From positions 1 to 60,221 of the forward strand of contig NZNU01000040.1 of the NCBI GenBank assembly GCA_002695035.1: a stretch of DNA of 60,221 nt, read 5' to 3'. Origin of the DNA: Micavibrio sp. (GTDB lineage Bacteria; Pseudomonadota; Alphaproteobacteria; Micavibrionales; Micavibrionaceae). Below the pieces are notes generated by a model. It was not told the origin of the DNA. It did not search any database and worked only from the letters and a program-made list of their open reading frames with translations. The stretch's first letter is position 1. Every line of letters starts with the position of its first letter. A program made the position numbers and the translations under genes. This document shows positions 46,659 through 55,337 of the stretch, in pieces.

Positions 46659-47947
46659 TACGCTGCCTTTGCTGTCTTGCGGTATTCAAGGATCCGCTTC
46701 TCCATAACTGGTCTGAAATGACGTATAAGACCCTGTATTGGCCAGGCAGAGGCATCACCATGCGCACAAATTGTATGGCCTTCTATTTCCTTGGTCAGGT
46801 CGTAAAGCATGTCGATTTCCTCAACAGTTGCATTTCCCGTCACCATCCGCTGCATAGTACGCCAGAGCCAGCCAGTCCCTTCACGGCACGGCGTGCACTG
46901 CCCGCAGCTTTCATGCATATAAAAGAAAGACAGTCTTGCAATCGCATAGACGATATCAGTCGATTTATCCATAACGATTACCCCTGCTGTACCTAAGCCG
47001 CTCTGGACTTCGCGCAAAGAATCAAAATCCATCTTTACGGTCGAACAGATATCACGCGGCAAAAGTGGCGTAGATGAGCCACCGGGGATGACTGCTAACA
47101 GATTATCCCATCCACCGCGCACACCACCTGCATGTTTTTCAAGAAGTTCTTTAAGGCCAATGCCCATTTCTTCTTCGACATTACAGGGTTGGTTGACGTG
47201 CCCTGATATGCAGAAAAGCTTTGTCCCTGTGTTCTTTTCGTCCCGACCAAACCCTGAAAACCAAGATCCGCCCCGACGCAATATTGTTGGCGCTACCGCA
47301 ATGGTTTCTACATTATTTACTGTCGTTGGACACGCATAAAGTCCGGCCATAGCAGGAAAAGGAGGCTTGTTACGAGGCTGGCCTTTTTTACCTTCCAGGG
47401 ACTCAAGTAATGCTGTTTCCTCGCCACAAATATAGGCTCCCGCTCCACGATGCAGGTAAACATCAAAATCCCAACCGGATTTAGCGGCATTCTTCCCCAA
47501 AAGCCCGGCATCATAAGCCTCTTCAATAGCTTTTACCAAAGCCGAACCTTCGTTATAAAACTCTCCGCGGATATAAATATAAGCAGCATGTGCGCCCATG
47601 GCAAACCCCGCCAACAAAGCCCCCTCAAGAAGCTTATGCGGTTCAAAGCGCATAATATCACGGTCTTTACATGTGCCCGGCTCTGATTCATCGGCATTAA
47701 TAACCAGGTAATGGGGCTTTCCTGTTTTTTCGGGATCAGGCATGAAAGACCACTTAACACCTGTGGGAAATCCCGCACCGCCGCGACCACGAAGCCCCGA
47801 CGCTTTCATCTCGGAAATAATCCAATCTTTTCCTTTTTTAATAAAGCCGGCTGTATCATCCCAGTCACCACGTTTTTTCGCAGCCTTTAGGCCCGAATCC
47901 TGCCAGCCGTAAATATTTGTAAAAATGCGGTCCTTGTCCTGTAACAT
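46658..47947 (-). CDS. nuoF: NADH-quinone oxidoreductase subunit F
   Basis: NuoF binds NADH and FMN and holds cluster N3, the electron entry point of complex [14 protein letters not shown] (about 54-66) and [17 protein letters not shown] (about 172-188) form the nucleotide and flavin sites. The 4Fe-4S ligands are Cys348, Cys351, Cys354 in CGQCTPC and Cys394. Length 429 is normal. It abuts nuoE. Confidence 0.97.
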   Translation of the reverse strand: MLQDKDRIFTNIYGWQDSGLKAAKKRGDWDDTAGFIKKGKDWIISEMKASGLRGRGGAGFPTGVKWSFMPDPEKTGKPHYLVINADESEPGTCKDRDIMRFEPHKLLEGALLAGFAMGAHAAYIYIRGEFYNEGSALVKAIEEAYDAGLLGKNAAKSGWDFDVYLHRGAGAYICGEETALLESLEGKKGQPRNKPPFPAMAGLYACPTTVNNVETIAVAPTILRRGGSWFSGFGRDEKNTGTKLFCISGHVNQPCNVEEEMGIGLKELLEKHAGGVRGGWDNLLAVIPGGSSTPLLPRDICSTVKMDFDSLREVQSGLGTAGVIVMDKSTDIVYAIARLSFFYMHESCGQCTPCREGTGWLWRTMQRMVTGNATVEEIDMLYDLTKEIEGHTICAHGDASAWPIQGLIRHFRPVMEKRILEYRKTAKAA

Positions 47948-48601
47948 TTAAACCACCTTTTCTTTCTTTGCCAAATCCTCAAGAGTTGTAGGACCTTCCA
48001 CAGCCATTGAACCTCTGCGGCCTTGCTGTGACCCAACTGAGACTTTCTTACCTTCTTTTAAGTCTTTAAGAATTTGTGTCATGTTTTCAGGCGTAAGGTC
48101 TTCATAATAATCATCATTAATCTGCACCATAGGCGCATTTACACAAGCTCCTAAGCACTCAACTTCTATAGCAGTAAAAAGCCCGTCTTCTGTTGTCTCG
48201 CCAAGATGTGCACCAAGCTCTTTCTCACAAGCTTTCACGATATCTGCAGAGCCCCGCAACCAGCAAGGTGTCGTCGTGCAGCATTGGACCAGATATTTAC
48301 CGACTGGTGCAAGATTATACATTGAATAGAAAGTAGCCACCTCATAGACCTTTATCGGTGGTTGACCGACAACATCTGCGATCTCATCCATAGCTGCCCT
48401 TGGTATCCAGCCCCCGTAAGGTGTTTTTGCCTTTGCACCTTCTTCCCCGACCTGTCTTTGCGCCAGATCCAGTAATGGCATGATTGCTGAACGAGCCTGA
48501 TTTGAAGGGTAACGCGCAAGAATTTCATCGACTTTCTTTTTATTTTTAAAAGAAAAGTCTTTGGGCTGATACTCTGCGTTTGGTTCGAACTTTGGTTTCA
48601 T
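47948..48601 (-). CDS. nuoE: NADH-quinone oxidoreductase subunit E
   Basis: NuoE carries the 2Fe-2S cluster N1a next to FMN. Ligands are Cys108 and Cys113 in the CTTTPC segment and Cys149 and Cys153 in CLGAC. A helical N-terminal part precedes the thioredoxin-like domain. The last 30 residues are a Gly/Arg/Glu/Lys-rich extension, so at 217 residues it is longer than the E. coli form (166). It abuts nuoF directly and a 110-residue unknown upstream. Confidence 0.96.
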   Translation of the reverse strand: MKPKFEPNAEYQPKDFSFKNKKKVDEILARYPSNQARSAIMPLLDLAQRQVGEEGAKAKTPYGGWIPRAAMDEIADVVGQPPIKVYEVATFYSMYNLAPVGKYLVQCCTTTPCWLRGSADIVKACEKELGAHLGETTEDGLFTAIEVECLGACVNAPMVQINDDYYEDLTPENMTQILKDLKEGKKVSVGSQQGRRGSMAVEGPTTLEDLAKKEKVV

Positions 48602-48934
48602 CTACACAAATTCCCTGATATGAAACTGTTTAACTTTCGACATCACTTTGTCTTTCGCATAAGTCGCACTGCGGCGAAAATCCTTTACGCTAACCACATC
48701 TTCCATATCGCGAATTGCTCTTGCTACGCGCGGCGTCGCCTCCCTTACAACAATTCTGTTACCTCTTTTTGCCGAAGCCGACATGAAAGTAAACTCACTC
48801 ATAGAACCGAGCCCTCGACCATACAGGGTATCCTGCAGGGCCACTTTATTCTTGGCAGATTCACTCATACGGCACTCACCCTCTGCAGACTTTTTAAAAG
48901 TCACAAGAATATCTTTTCTAAACGAACTTCTCAT
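48602..48934 (-). CDS. Unrecognised protein between nuoD and nuoE
   Basis: A 110-residue basic protein that I do not recognise, wedged between nuoD (ATGA overlap of four bases) and nuoE (no gap). The ATG at 48934 has GGAGAAA upstream; a second ATG at 48868 (MSESAKNK, 88 residues) follows GAGGGTGAG and is also plausible. No membrane helix. The C-terminal half is rich in Arg and Lys ([34 protein letters not shown]). Paracoccus and Rhodobacter nuo operons are known to carry unassigned genes; whether this is one of them cannot be told by eye. Confidence 0.65.
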   Translation of the reverse strand: MRSSFRKDILVTFKKSAEGECRMSESAKNKVALQDTLYGRGLGSMSEFTFMSASAKRGNRIVVREATPRVARAIRDMEDVVSVKDFRRSATYAKDKVMSKVKQFHIREFV

Positions 48935-50142
48935 CGGTCAATTTCTCCAAATACGATGTCAAGTGAGCCTATAATTGAAACTGTATCGGCAAGCATGTGT
49001 CCTTTCGACATAAAATCCAGCCCCTGCAGATGATAGAAGCCCGGCGCACGTAAACGGCATCGATAGGGTCTGTTTGTTCCATCTGACACAATGTATACCG
49101 CAAATTCACCCTTAGGCGCCTCAACAGCCGCATAAGTTTCACCAGCAGGCACGTGATACCCTTCAGTATACAGTTTGAAGTGATGAATCATTGCTTCCAT
49201 TGAGCGCTTCATCTCGGCACGAGGCGGTGGGGCAATCTTATAGTCATTAACCTTAACAGGGCCCTCCGGCATCTGCTCAATTGCCTGGCGCATAATTTTG
49301 ATAGATTGCCGCATTTCTTCCATGCGCACCAGATACCTGGCATAACAATCGCCCGTTTTTCCTACAGGAATATCAAAATCCATTTTTTCATAAGCATCAT
49401 AAGGCTGGCTCTTACGTAGGTCCCAAGCAACATTTGATCCACGCAGCATTGGGCCTGTGAATCCCCAATCGAGCGCTTCTTGTTTGGAAACCACCCCGAT
49501 ATCAACAGTCCTTTGCTTGAAAATACGGTTATTTGTCAGAAGGTTATCCAGATCATTTATGACTTTTGGAAGTGTCTCCGTCCACTCATAAATATCCTCA
49601 GCAAGCCCGGCAGGCATGTCCTGATGAACACCACCAGGGCGGAAATAATTGGCGTGCAAACGTGCTCCACAGACACGCTCATAAAACTCCATTCCAATTT
49701 CGCGTTCTTCAAATCCCCAAAGCGATGGCGTAATCGCCCCGACATCAAGCGCAAAAGTTGTTATATTCAAAAGATGGTTGAGAACACGACCCAACTCACA
49801 GAACAATACACGGATATATTGTCCACGCTCAGGCACTGTGATTCCAAGAAGCTTTTCAACACCAAGCGCAAAAGCGTGCTCCTGATTCATTGGCGCGACA
49901 TAATCAAGCCTGTCAAAATAAGGGATCGCCTGTAAATAAGTCTTATATTCGATAAGTTTTTCCGTACCACGGTGCAAAAGACCAATATGAGGGTCAGCAC
50001 GTTCAACGACCTCACCCTCCATCTCAAGAACTAACCTTAGAACGCCGTGTGCCGCAGGGTGTTGCGGTCCAAAATTCATAGTATAGGGCTTGATTTGGGT
50101 CTCATCAGAGATTTCAACATTCTGGGTCAAAGGCTCGGTCAT
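48931..50142 (-). CDS. nuoD: NADH-quinone oxidoreductase subunit D
   Basis: NuoD is the 49-kDa-type subunit that forms the quinone-reduction site together with NuoB and NuoH. The quinone loop [15 protein letters not shown] is at about residues 22-36; [31 protein letters not shown] and RSGVNWDLR-like ([19 protein letters not shown]) segments follow, and the protein ends DIVFGEIDR, the invariant terminus. Length 403 is usual. One base from nuoC; it is not fused to it. Confidence 0.98.
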   Translation of the reverse strand: MTEPLTQNVEISDETQIKPYTMNFGPQHPAAHGVLRLVLEMEGEVVERADPHIGLLHRGTEKLIEYKTYLQAIPYFDRLDYVAPMNQEHAFALGVEKLLGITVPERGQYIRVLFCELGRVLNHLLNITTFALDVGAITPSLWGFEEREIGMEFYERVCGARLHANYFRPGGVHQDMPAGLAEDIYEWTETLPKVINDLDNLLTNNRIFKQRTVDIGVVSKQEALDWGFTGPMLRGSNVAWDLRKSQPYDAYEKMDFDIPVGKTGDCYARYLVRMEEMRQSIKIMRQAIEQMPEGPVKVNDYKIAPPPRAEMKRSMEAMIHHFKLYTEGYHVPAGETYAAVEAPKGEFAVYIVSDGTNRPYRCRLRAPGFYHLQGLDFMSKGHMLADTVSIIGSLDIVFGEIDR

Positions 50143-50143
50143 A

Positions 50144-50812
50144 TTACTCTCCCGCCTCCTTTACAGATTTCTCATAGGGCATATACCCTGTCTCAGGCTT
50201 GGTAGCTTTTTCATCACCCGGAAGCTGAATTTTTGTCAGCCCCTCCCATGGTGATAAGTTATCATACACACGAAAGTCCTGATTAAGTTGCACAGGTTCG
50301 TAGACCACCCGTTTCTCTGCTTCATCGTAGCGCAACTCAACAAAACCTGTCAGAGGAAACTCCTTGCGCAAAGGATGACCATCAAAGCCATAATCGGTCA
50401 GGATGCGCCTGTGGTCGGGATGCCCTTCAAACATAACGCCATACATATCCCACACCTCACGCTCTGCCCAGTTTGCACCGGCAAAAACAGAAACAACACT
50501 TGGCACAGGCGTATCTTCATCAGTTGTCACCTTCACACGGACACGGTTGTTCTGCTCCATCGAAAGAAGGTTATAGACAACCTCGAAACGCTCTGCTTTT
50601 TGAGGGTAGTCTACCCCGCATATATCTACGAGCTGCTTAAACTCACATTCCGGATCATCTCTTAAGAAAATAAGAAGTTTTTTCAGGCTTTCACGAGACG
50701 TATGGAGGATCAGCTCACCCTTAGCAATTGTGAAATGGGACACCGCACCATCAGTTTCTTCCTGAATGTGCTCAGCCAGTTCCGTCATAATATCATCTTG
50801 TGTAAAAGACAT
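50144..50812 (-). CDS. nuoC: NADH-quinone oxidoreductase subunit C
   Basis: NuoC is the 30-kDa-type peripheral subunit of complex I. The signature [26 protein letters not shown] and [25 protein letters not shown] runs from about residue 115 to 165. Length 222 includes an alphaproteobacterial C-terminal extension. Between nuoB and nuoD. Confidence 0.97.
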   Translation of the reverse strand: MSFTQDDIMTELAEHIQEETDGAVSHFTIAKGELILHTSRESLKKLLIFLRDDPECEFKQLVDICGVDYPQKAERFEVVYNLLSMEQNNRVRVKVTTDEDTPVPSVVSVFAGANWAEREVWDMYGVMFEGHPDHRRILTDYGFDGHPLRKEFPLTGFVELRYDEAEKRVVYEPVQLNQDFRVYDNLSPWEGLTKIQLPGDEKATKPETGYMPYEKSVKEAGE

Positions 50813-50827
50813 GTGGCAATCCTCGTC

Positions 50828-51403
50828 TTATCTGACTATCCGTGTATCTTCGCGTGCTATTTTCTTTTGCAGCTGCAAAAGACCGTAAACCAGAGCTTCG
50901 GCTGTTGGGGGGCACCCCGGGACATATATGTCTACAGGAACAATACGGTCACATCCACGCACAACTGAGTAAGAATAATGGTAATATCCCCCGCCATTAG
51001 CACAAGACCCCATGGAAACAACCCAGCGTGGCTCTGGCATCTGGTCGTAAACACGACGCAGCGCAGGAGCCATTTTATTAGTCAGCGTACCGGCAACAAT
51101 CATAACATCTGATTGACGTGGGCTTGGACGAGGTATCATACCAAACCGGTCAAGGTCATAGCGGCTCATATAGGAATGAATCATTTCAACCGCACAACAC
51201 GCCAGACCAAAAGTCATCGGCCAGATTGATCCTGTTCTGGCCCAATCGAAAAGCTTATCCGCAGATGTCAAAACAAAGCCTTTTTCTTCAACAGATTTTG
51301 CAATGGCCTGTGGAACGACATCCTGCTCACGAGGGTCAGGGTATTTTACATCTGTCGTCAATGGCGCGATGGGCGCATCAATTACTTTTCTTTCATGGCT
51401 CAT
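50828..51403 (-). CDS. nuoB: NADH-quinone oxidoreductase subunit B
   Basis: NuoB holds cluster N2, the last electron carrier before quinone. The four ligands are Cys69 and Cys70 in GLACCAVEM, Cys134 in [16 protein letters not shown] and Cys164 in VPGCPP. Length 191 is normal. Three bases from nuoA and 15 from nuoC. Confidence 0.98.
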   Translation of the reverse strand: MSHERKVIDAPIAPLTTDVKYPDPREQDVVPQAIAKSVEEKGFVLTSADKLFDWARTGSIWPMTFGLACCAVEMIHSYMSRYDLDRFGMIPRPSPRQSDVMIVAGTLTNKMAPALRRVYDQMPEPRWVVSMGSCANGGGYYHYSYSVVRGCDRIVPVDIYVPGCPPTAEALVYGLLQLQKKIAREDTRIVR

Positions 51404-51406
51404 AAA

Positions 51407-51778
51407 TCACTCCCAATCCAATGCGCCTTTTTTCCACTCATAGATAAAGCCGATAGTTAAAACGCCCAGAAAAACGACCATTGACCAAAAGCCAAACAGA
51501 CCAATCTTCCCCAAAGACACCGCCCAAGGGAAAAGAAAGGCTATTTCCAGGTCAAAAATAATGAACAGTATTGCAACGAGGTAGTAACGCACATCAAATC
51601 TTGAACGGGCATCATCGAATGCGTCGAATCCGCATTCATAGGCTGCGTTTTTTTCAGCATCCGGCTTTTGCTTCGCTGCAAATAAGGACAAAAGAACCAT
51701 TACAAGCGACATGCCGCCTGCAACGAGCAGGAAAACAAGTATCGGGAAATATTCACTTAAGAATTCTGTAGAAGCCAT
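51407..51778 (-). CDS. nuoA: NADH-quinone oxidoreductase subunit A
   Basis: NuoA is a three-helix membrane subunit near the quinone chamber. The conserved [39 protein letters not shown] runs through the loop and helix 2 (described in parts: YECGFD loop Cys, [11 protein letters not shown] helix). Length 123 is typical. First nuo gene; 34 bases separate it from an unknown gene upstream on the same strand, and I see no clear promoter in that gap. Confidence 0.96.
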   Translation of the reverse strand: MASTEFLSEYFPILVFLLVAGGMSLVMVLLSLFAAKQKPDAEKNAAYECGFDAFDDARSRFDVRYYLVAILFIIFDLEIAFLFPWAVSLGKIGLFGFWSMVVFLGVLTIGFIYEWKKGALDWE

Positions 51779-51812
51779 ATTTATAAGTTCTCACTAAATT
51801 ACATGACAACTA

Positions 51813-52724
51813 CTACCGAAAACATCCCCCAATTACAAGGTTTGAGCAGAAAAGAATTACAAATATCGGAATATAAAACCAGCCCGGCGACATATTCTTA
51901 TAAACGTCCCATAGAAGGACTACACGAGGCACCTCCTCACCCTTTACTATAGAGCATAAAGGAGCACGCGGCCTGCCATGTGCTATTGGCCTGTCCATTG
52001 CGGTATGGCTAATACTAAGCAGTGCATTATTTGGTACTTCATAGCTACACGCTCCCTCTTTAAGCATAAGGGCGTTGCCTGCACCTTTTTCACAACTGCT
52101 GTCAGGACAAATCACGGTAGAAGGCCCGATAATCGTTTCTATCGCCCGAAAAAGAAGGCCGCTATTATTGTTTCCGTCGCTGTCATAGTGAAGGTCTATG
52201 CTTGCTGCGTTACCTCCGGGGCGACCACAAGACAGACTTGTATGCGCCTCTCCGGAACGGATAAATGGCTGAACCGAAACATCTGCAAATTGTTTGCGTA
52301 TCAATGAAGAAATAGACGACTGGTACTCAAGAACATTTTCAAAAATTAATTTGGTGTCAGGATCCATATCAATAAAAGCACCTGTCTCCCGGTTACGCGC
52401 ACGCAACTCATCCACCTGAATATCGCTTGCACGGTCTGACCTTGATGCATTGTAATAAATAAAATTACCTCTGCGCCATTCGGTCAGTGCCTTTATGCCA
52501 TCTTCACTGACAACACCATTTTCCTTTACCCAAACCCCGGCATTATAGCTTGTATTCAAAACATGCGCTGTCGCAGCCTCACCCACGGCCTTTACCGCAC
52601 TATCTTCATCATCTCCAAAGACAAAATTAACATGAGCCAATTCCGCAGGTATACACTCTGCACTTCCTGAAAGTTTAAGCACAGGATATTCAAAAGCTGC
52701 TCTTAAGGTTTGATTCACACTCAC
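51813..52724 (-). CDS. Unknown protein with HxD motif and C-terminal helix
   Basis: A 303-residue protein not firmly recognised. The central-to-late part has IDLHYDSDG (His179, Asp181), a later ISHTAMDRPIAHG (His240, His249) and PRVVLLWDVYK (Arg267). An H-x-D...H...R order recalls double-stranded beta-helix dioxygenases or DUF1826 proteins; this is a by-eye suggestion. Residues 282-301 form a hydrophobic helix right at the C-terminus (FYIPIFVILFCSNLVIGG), suggesting a tail anchor with the bulk in the cytoplasm. The start is GTG with no good ribosome-binding site, so the N-terminus is uncertain. Same strand as nuoA, 34 bases away. Confidence 0.7.
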   Translation of the reverse strand: MSVNQTLRAAFEYPVLKLSGSAECIPAELAHVNFVFGDDEDSAVKAVGEAATAHVLNTSYNAGVWVKENGVVSEDGIKALTEWRRGNFIYYNASRSDRASDIQVDELRARNRETGAFIDMDPDTKLIFENVLEYQSSISSLIRKQFADVSVQPFIRSGEAHTSLSCGRPGGNAASIDLHYDSDGNNNSGLLFRAIETIIGPSTVICPDSSCEKGAGNALMLKEGACSYEVPNNALLSISHTAMDRPIAHGRPRAPLCSIVKGEEVPRVVLLWDVYKNMSPGWFYIPIFVILFCSNLVIGGCFR

Positions 52725-52791
52725 TCACAAAACATATAGGCAAATTAATAAAGTGAGTTATGTATAATATATGTGGAGTTAAAAAGGCAAG

Positions 52792-52819
52792 AAAAAAAGC
52801 AGCCATAAAAGGCTGCTTT
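52792..52819 (-). terminator. Intrinsic terminator after tRNA-Asp
   Basis: GCAGCC and GGCTGC (52799-52816) with a 6-base loop, extended by A-T pairs, followed on the minus strand by TTTTTTT. It lies 19 bases after the tRNA-Asp 3' end and should end the ald-tRNA transcript before the 303-residue unknown and nuoA. Confidence 0.85.
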
Positions 52820-52837
52820 ATATTTTCTTTCTTAAGA

Positions 52838-52914
52838 TGGCGCGAGTGACGGGACTCGAACCCGCGACCTCCTGCGTGACAGGCAGGCGTTCTAACCAAC
52901 TGAACTACACCCGC
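52838..52914 (-). tRNA. tRNA-Asp(GTC)
   Basis: A full cloverleaf is read on the minus strand: acceptor GCGGGTG with CACTCGC (one G-T pair), D-arm GTTCAGTTGGTTAGAAC, anticodon arm CCTGC-CTGTCAC-GCAGG with anticodon GTC, T-arm GCGGG-TTCGAGT-CCCGT, discriminator G and an encoded CCA at 52838-52840. Only 16 bases separate it from the ald stop, so it may be processed from an ald transcript. A strong terminator follows. Confidence 0.97.
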
Positions 52915-52930
52915 TTATAAATACGCTATC

Positions 52931-54052
52931 TTAAGCCACCATTTCCGGCGGATTTTCTATGTAGTCCATTTTTAACGACTCTGCAACACCTTTATGCGTA
53001 ATTTTTCCAAAACATACGTTTAAACCTTCCCTAAAGTTAGGGTCTTCTGCCAATGCCTGCTTCCACCCTTTATTCGCAATGCGAAGTGCATAGGGCAATA
53101 CAGCGTTATTAAGGGCCAGTGCAGACGTCAATGGAACCGCCCCTGGCATATTTGCGACACAATAATGAGTTACACCTTCTACTGTGTAAACAGGATCATT
53201 ATGTGTTGTAGCCTTTGACGTTTCAAAACATCCACCCTGATCAATGGCGATATCAACAACAACAGAACCTGGATTCATAGTTTTTAAGATATCACGGTTG
53301 AGCAATTTTGGAGCAGATGCCCCAGGTATTAGAACAGCACCGATTACGATATCAGCCTCGGCTGCGTATTTTTCAAGTGTATCGGTTGTTGAGTAAAGAA
53401 TCTGTGCGCGGCCAGCAAAATAGTCGTCCAGCTCACGAATCTTGTCGGGAGACCTTTCTAAAATAGTGACATTGGCTTCTAATCCCGCGGCCATACGTGC
53501 CGCATTAAATCCAGCAACACCGCCACCCAAGACAAGAACGTCAGCAGGTTTTACCCCTGGAACACCACCAATCAGACGACCAAGGCCGCCAATATGTTTT
53601 TGCAAATAATGCGCACCAACTTGTGTGGAAAGGCGTCCCGCGACCTCACTCATTGGCGCCAATAGCGGCAAACCTCTTCCGTTAGGCCCCAAGACTGTTT
53701 CATAGGCAATGGCCACACACCCGCAGTCAATCAACCCTTTGGCCTGTTCCGGATCCGGAGCAAGATGAAGATATGTGAAAAGAATCTGGCCTTCGCGCAA
53801 CATTTTGCATTCCTGAGCTTGAGGCTCCTTCACCTTTATAATCATATCAGCTGTGTCGAAAACGGCCTTGGCGTCATTCAGAACATGAGCTCCGGCTTCC
53901 TTATATGATTTATCGTCATAACCAATCCCTGCGCCGGCATTGGTCTCCACAAAAACCTCATGACCAGCTGCAATCATTTCTTTCACAGAGGCAGGCACAA
54001 GCCCCACTCTATGCTCTTGTGACTTAATTTCTTTGGGAACACCAATTTTCAT
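52931..54052 (-). CDS. ald: Alanine dehydrogenase
   Basis: Ald interconverts L-alanine and pyruvate with NAD and ammonia. It begins MKIGVPKEIKSQEHRVGLVP, the family hallmark. Catalytic residues are Lys75 in IIKVKEPQ and His96 in FTYLHLAPD; the NAD-binding loop is VLGGGVAGFNAARMA (about 175-189). Length 373 is normal. Its ribosome-binding site (AGGGG, eight bases before ATG) is in the 3' arm of a terminator-like hairpin, so expression may be controlled by RNA structure. tRNA-Asp follows 16 bases downstream. Confidence 0.96.
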   Translation of the reverse strand: MKIGVPKEIKSQEHRVGLVPASVKEMIAAGHEVFVETNAGAGIGYDDKSYKEAGAHVLNDAKAVFDTADMIIKVKEPQAQECKMLREGQILFTYLHLAPDPEQAKGLIDCGCVAIAYETVLGPNGRGLPLLAPMSEVAGRLSTQVGAHYLQKHIGGLGRLIGGVPGVKPADVLVLGGGVAGFNAARMAAGLEANVTILERSPDKIRELDDYFAGRAQILYSTTDTLEKYAAEADIVIGAVLIPGASAPKLLNRDILKTMNPGSVVVDIAIDQGGCFETSKATTHNDPVYTVEGVTHYCVANMPGAVPLTSALALNNAVLPYALRIANKGWKQALAEDPNFREGLNVCFGKITHKGVAESLKMDYIENPPEMVA

Positions 54053-54054
54053 AC

Positions 54055-54085
54055 AAAAAACCCCTGTTTAAATATTGAACAGGGG
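54055..54085 (-). terminator. Terminator-like hairpin covering the ald ribosome-binding site
   Basis: On the minus strand CCCCTGTT (54078-54085) pairs with AACAGGGG (54061-54068) across a 9-base loop and is followed by TTTTTT (54055-54060), then GT and the ald ATG. The AGGGG of the 3' arm is the only ribosome-binding site for ald. So the same hairpin looks like an intrinsic terminator for the small upstream gene and a cover over the ald start. Confidence 0.75.
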
Positions 54086-54129
54086 CTTTATAACATTGCT
54101 TTGCGTAGAATTCTATATGCGTTGCGGTA

Positions 54130-54306
54130 TTATCCCATGCCGCCAGGGCCATCAGAAGGCGTTTGCGGAGAAATATCCCGTGCTGGCTCTGGTTCTTTTA
54201 TTATTACAGGGCCACGCTCTTCCATCATGGCTTTGAAAGCATCCGGATCCGTGTAAGGAAGATCCCCATACTCTCCCAACCTGATATTAAATTTTCTTTC
54301 GCCCAT
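54130..54306 (-). CDS. Small 58-residue protein
   Basis: Starts at ATG 54306 with AAGGAG six bases upstream (an in-frame GTG lies one codon earlier). It reads MGERKFNIRLGEYGD..., with a central DPDAFKAMMEERGPVIIKEPEP and a Pro/Gly-rich end PSDGPGGMG. It is polar, has no membrane helix or signal peptide, and is not recognised. A terminator-like hairpin follows 45 bases after the stop and precedes ald. Good ribosome-binding site and terminator make it a credible gene. Confidence 0.6.
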   Translation of the reverse strand: MGERKFNIRLGEYGDLPYTDPDAFKAMMEERGPVIIKEPEPARDISPQTPSDGPGGMG

Positions 54307-54346
54307 CACATTCTCCTTAATTCTTTTAAAGAATACCTTTAAAGTC

Positions 54347-54361
54347 TTAACAACCTGTTAA
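54347..54361. repeat. Short palindrome TTAACA-N3-TGTTAA
   Basis: A perfect 6-bp inverted repeat with 3-base centre lies between the two tiny genes upstream of ald, directly after the stop of the first. It could be an operator for the second small gene, or chance in an AT-rich gap. Confidence 0.35.
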
Positions 54362-54362
54362 A

Positions 54363-54452
54363 TCAGGCCGAATAAAGCTGATTAGCGAAAAATCCTGTGA
54401 TTGAGTCGCTGTTGTCTTTGAATTCCAATATAAGTGAATTTTCTTTTGGCAT
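54363..54452 (-). CDS. Possible 29-residue peptide
   Basis: ATG 54452 is preceded by AAGGGA at eight bases and opens a 29-codon frame, MPKENSLILEFKDNSDSITG and a hydrophobic end FFANQLYSA. It lies between ispE and the 58-residue gene on the same strand. A TATGAT box lies about 35 bases upstream. It might be a true small protein or a leader; evidence is only the ribosome-binding site and position. Confidence 0.3.
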   Translation of the reverse strand: MPKENSLILEFKDNSDSITGFFANQLYSA

Positions 54453-54532
54453 GATCCCTGTCCCTTTTTATTTGTTTTTTGTTATGTCTAGATCATAGGG
54501 AACGAATCTTAAAAAAAGTTTAAAACTATAAA

Positions 54533-55333
54533 TCAGTCTATAATCTTAGCGATCCGTACCCACCAAGCGGGAAATTTATTTTGCGTGTATTCCATTGCTG
54601 TTTTAACATGCGCCTCATCTTCAAACACAGCAAAACACGTGCTTCCGCTGCCGGTCATATCTATATGTTTTGCGGTCTTAAATTTTTGAAGAAAAGACAG
54701 ACACACCCCTATTTCAGGATTAACCGAGATCGCCGCCGCTGTTAGATCATTCGAAAACTCAGGGCGCTTGGAAACTTTATGATAAGCCTCAAAAACATCC
54801 TTTGTGGCGCTTTGCACGCCTGGCCAGACCAAAAGAAAATAGCCATTATAAGGCAACGCGGAATTTTTTAGAACTTCCCCCCTGCCCGACATCATAACTG
54901 TACCACCATGGACACAGACCGGCACATCACTGCCCAGTTCCGCACCTAAATCACATAACTGGCTTATACTTAACCGCGTATCATATAGTGTATTAAGTGC
55001 TTTTAAGACAGCGGCTGCATCACTTGACCCGCTTCCGAGGCCGGAGCCAGCCGGAATGTTTTTTACCAAGCGAAGCGATACAGATGCCTCAATATTAACG
55101 GTGTCTTCAAAAAGCCTTACAGCCTTTATGACCAGATCCTCATTAATATCATCAGGCAAATGATGAGCGTATTGCCCTTCTTTTTTATAGTCAAAACATT
55201 CAGATAAATTTATTTCTAACCCGTCGCCTATATCCAAAAAAGATGTAACTGATTCGATCTCATGGAATCCGTCAGAACGCTGACCTTTAACTTCAAATGT
55301 GAGGTTTATTTTTGCCGGTGCGAATATTTGCAT
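54533..55333 (-). CDS. ispE: 4-diphosphocytidyl-2-C-methyl-D-erythritol kinase
   Basis: IspE phosphorylates CDP-ME in the MEP isoprenoid pathway, between the two activities of the IspDF protein encoded just upstream. The GHMP-kinase fold shows QIFAPAKINLTFEV at the N-terminus, NIPAGSGLGSGSSDAAAVLKALN (ATP loop, about 84-106) and HIDMTGSGSTCFAVF near the end. The ATG at 55333 fits the family start; a GTG 18 bases upstream lies inside ispDF. Five bases separate it from the ispDF stop (266 residues). Confidence 0.93.
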   Translation of the reverse strand: MQIFAPAKINLTFEVKGQRSDGFHEIESVTSFLDIGDGLEINLSECFDYKKEGQYAHHLPDDINEDLVIKAVRLFEDTVNIEASVSLRLVKNIPAGSGLGSGSSDAAAVLKALNTLYDTRLSISQLCDLGAELGSDVPVCVHGGTVMMSGRGEVLKNSALPYNGYFLLVWPGVQSATKDVFEAYHKVSKRPEFSNDLTAAAISVNPEIGVCLSFLQKFKTAKHIDMTGSGSTCFAVFEDEAHVKTAMEYTQNKFPAWWVRIAKIID

Positions 55334-55337
55334 ATCT

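Noticed and set aside
52690-52899. Open frame starting MVRTPACHAGGRGFESRHSR over tRNA-Asp
   Set aside because: This is the common spurious translation of a tRNA region; the frame runs through the tRNA and its terminator.
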